From Limnoraphis robusta CS-951 (GTDB taxonomy: Bacteria; Cyanobacteriota; Cyanobacteriia; Cyanobacteriales; Microcoleaceae): a DNA stretch of 12,552 bases. Numbering within the stretch: the stretch's first letter is position 1; every line of letters begins with the position of its first letter. The translations under genes and the position numbers were made by a program. The notes under the pieces are model-generated. The model had not been told where the DNA came from, ran no database searches, and saw only the letters and a list, made by a program, of their open reading frames with translations. Below are positions 12,192-12,552 of this stretch, piece by piece. The stretch spans positions 1 to 12,552 of the forward strand of contig NZ_LATL02000354.1 of assembly GCF_000972705.2 (NCBI RefSeq). The letters are read 5' to 3'.

Positions 12192-12552
12192 AACACTGGG
12201 AAATATATTTTTGTTGAACCCGCATATTAATGTCGGGGAAACCGCTAGACGGGGCGGGTTTATGTAGCTTATTGCTGAGAAAGCATATATTTTTATTGAA
12301 CCAGCATATTAATGTCGGGGAAACAGGAAGAGGGGGGCGGGTTTATGTAAATTGTTGCTGAGAAAGCATATATTTATTAGAACCCGCATATTAATGTTGG
12401 GGAAACAGGAAGAGGGGGGCGGGTTTATGTAAATTGTTGCTGAGAAAGCATAGATTTGATTAGAACCCGCATATTAATGTTGGGGAAACAGGAAGAGGGG
12501 GGCGGGTTTATGTAAATTGTTGCTGAGAAAGCATATATTTATTAGAACCCGC
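12192..12552. repeat. Tandem array of ~82-bp units (right arm)
   Basis: The inverted copy of 1-361. The diverged unit is again next to the genes and the near-identical units are outermost, continuing past the window edge. Confidence 0.9.

Larger units (their letters stand above)
8789..12552 (-). repeat. Right arm of the 3.76-kb inverted repeat
   Basis: The reverse complement of 1-3764, ending exactly at the last base of the window. I found no substitution in the compared genes or spacers, so either the duplication is very recent, it is kept uniform by gene conversion, or the same locus has been written twice. Confidence 0.97.

Noticed and set aside
1..12552. Terminal inverted repeats of a linear replicon or a giant transposon
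   Set aside because: The arms hold ordinary chromosomal genes such as psb30. There is no transposase, terminal-protein or telomere-resolvase gene, and the ends lie inside a tandem array, which fits an assembly stop better.

Overview
The window reads as chromosomal DNA of a filamentous, low-GC cyanobacterium of the Oscillatoriales/Planktothrix kind. This is an inference from several signs: HIP1 octamers (GCGATCGC at 1298, 2295, 6343, 10251 and 11248), a gene for the photosystem II subunit Psb30, a DUF4346 protein, two Uma2-family genes, heptameric STRR-like repeats, and short intergenic repeats of the GTAGGGGCGGGTT type.

The dominant feature is a near-palindrome spanning the whole window. Base 1 is the complement of base 12552, and 1-3764 is the reverse complement of 8789-12552 wherever compared. 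All six genes lying wholly in each arm have identical products at mirrored coordinates (x pairs with 12553-x). A further 78 bp (3773-3850 with 8704-8781) match after a short mismatch. Each arm, from its outer end inward, carries: an ~82-bp tandem repeat array cut by the window edge; a 60-bp GC-rich hairpin element; a DppB/OppB-type ABC permease; an 87-bp MITE-like element; a DUF4346 gene; psb30 (43 codons); and two adjacent Uma2-family genes. Either this is a real 3.8-kb inverted duplication, or it is an assembly or amplification artefact. The exact symmetry of the two ends points toward the second.

The unique core (about 3851-8703) holds ileS with its own terminator, a small antitoxin gene, a ParE-type toxin gene broken by one in-frame TAA, a C-terminal scrap of a possible beta-propeller gene, two more GGGGCGGGTT hairpin elements, and queG on the minus strand. 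ileS and queG both concern translation (isoleucyl-tRNA charging and the last step of queuosine synthesis) but lie convergently and do not form an operon. A ~105-bp repeat with TATAGCAG...CTGCTATA ends lies at each inner junction, just upstream of ileS and of queG. It is the only place where the arms differ, so it marks where duplicated sequence switches to unique sequence.

No clearly new multi-gene system is visible. The points most worth following are the palindrome and its junction element, the inactivated toxin beside an intact antitoxin, a MITE-like family whose ends carry -10-like boxes facing genes, and a start-codon module shared by ileS and one Uma2 gene.
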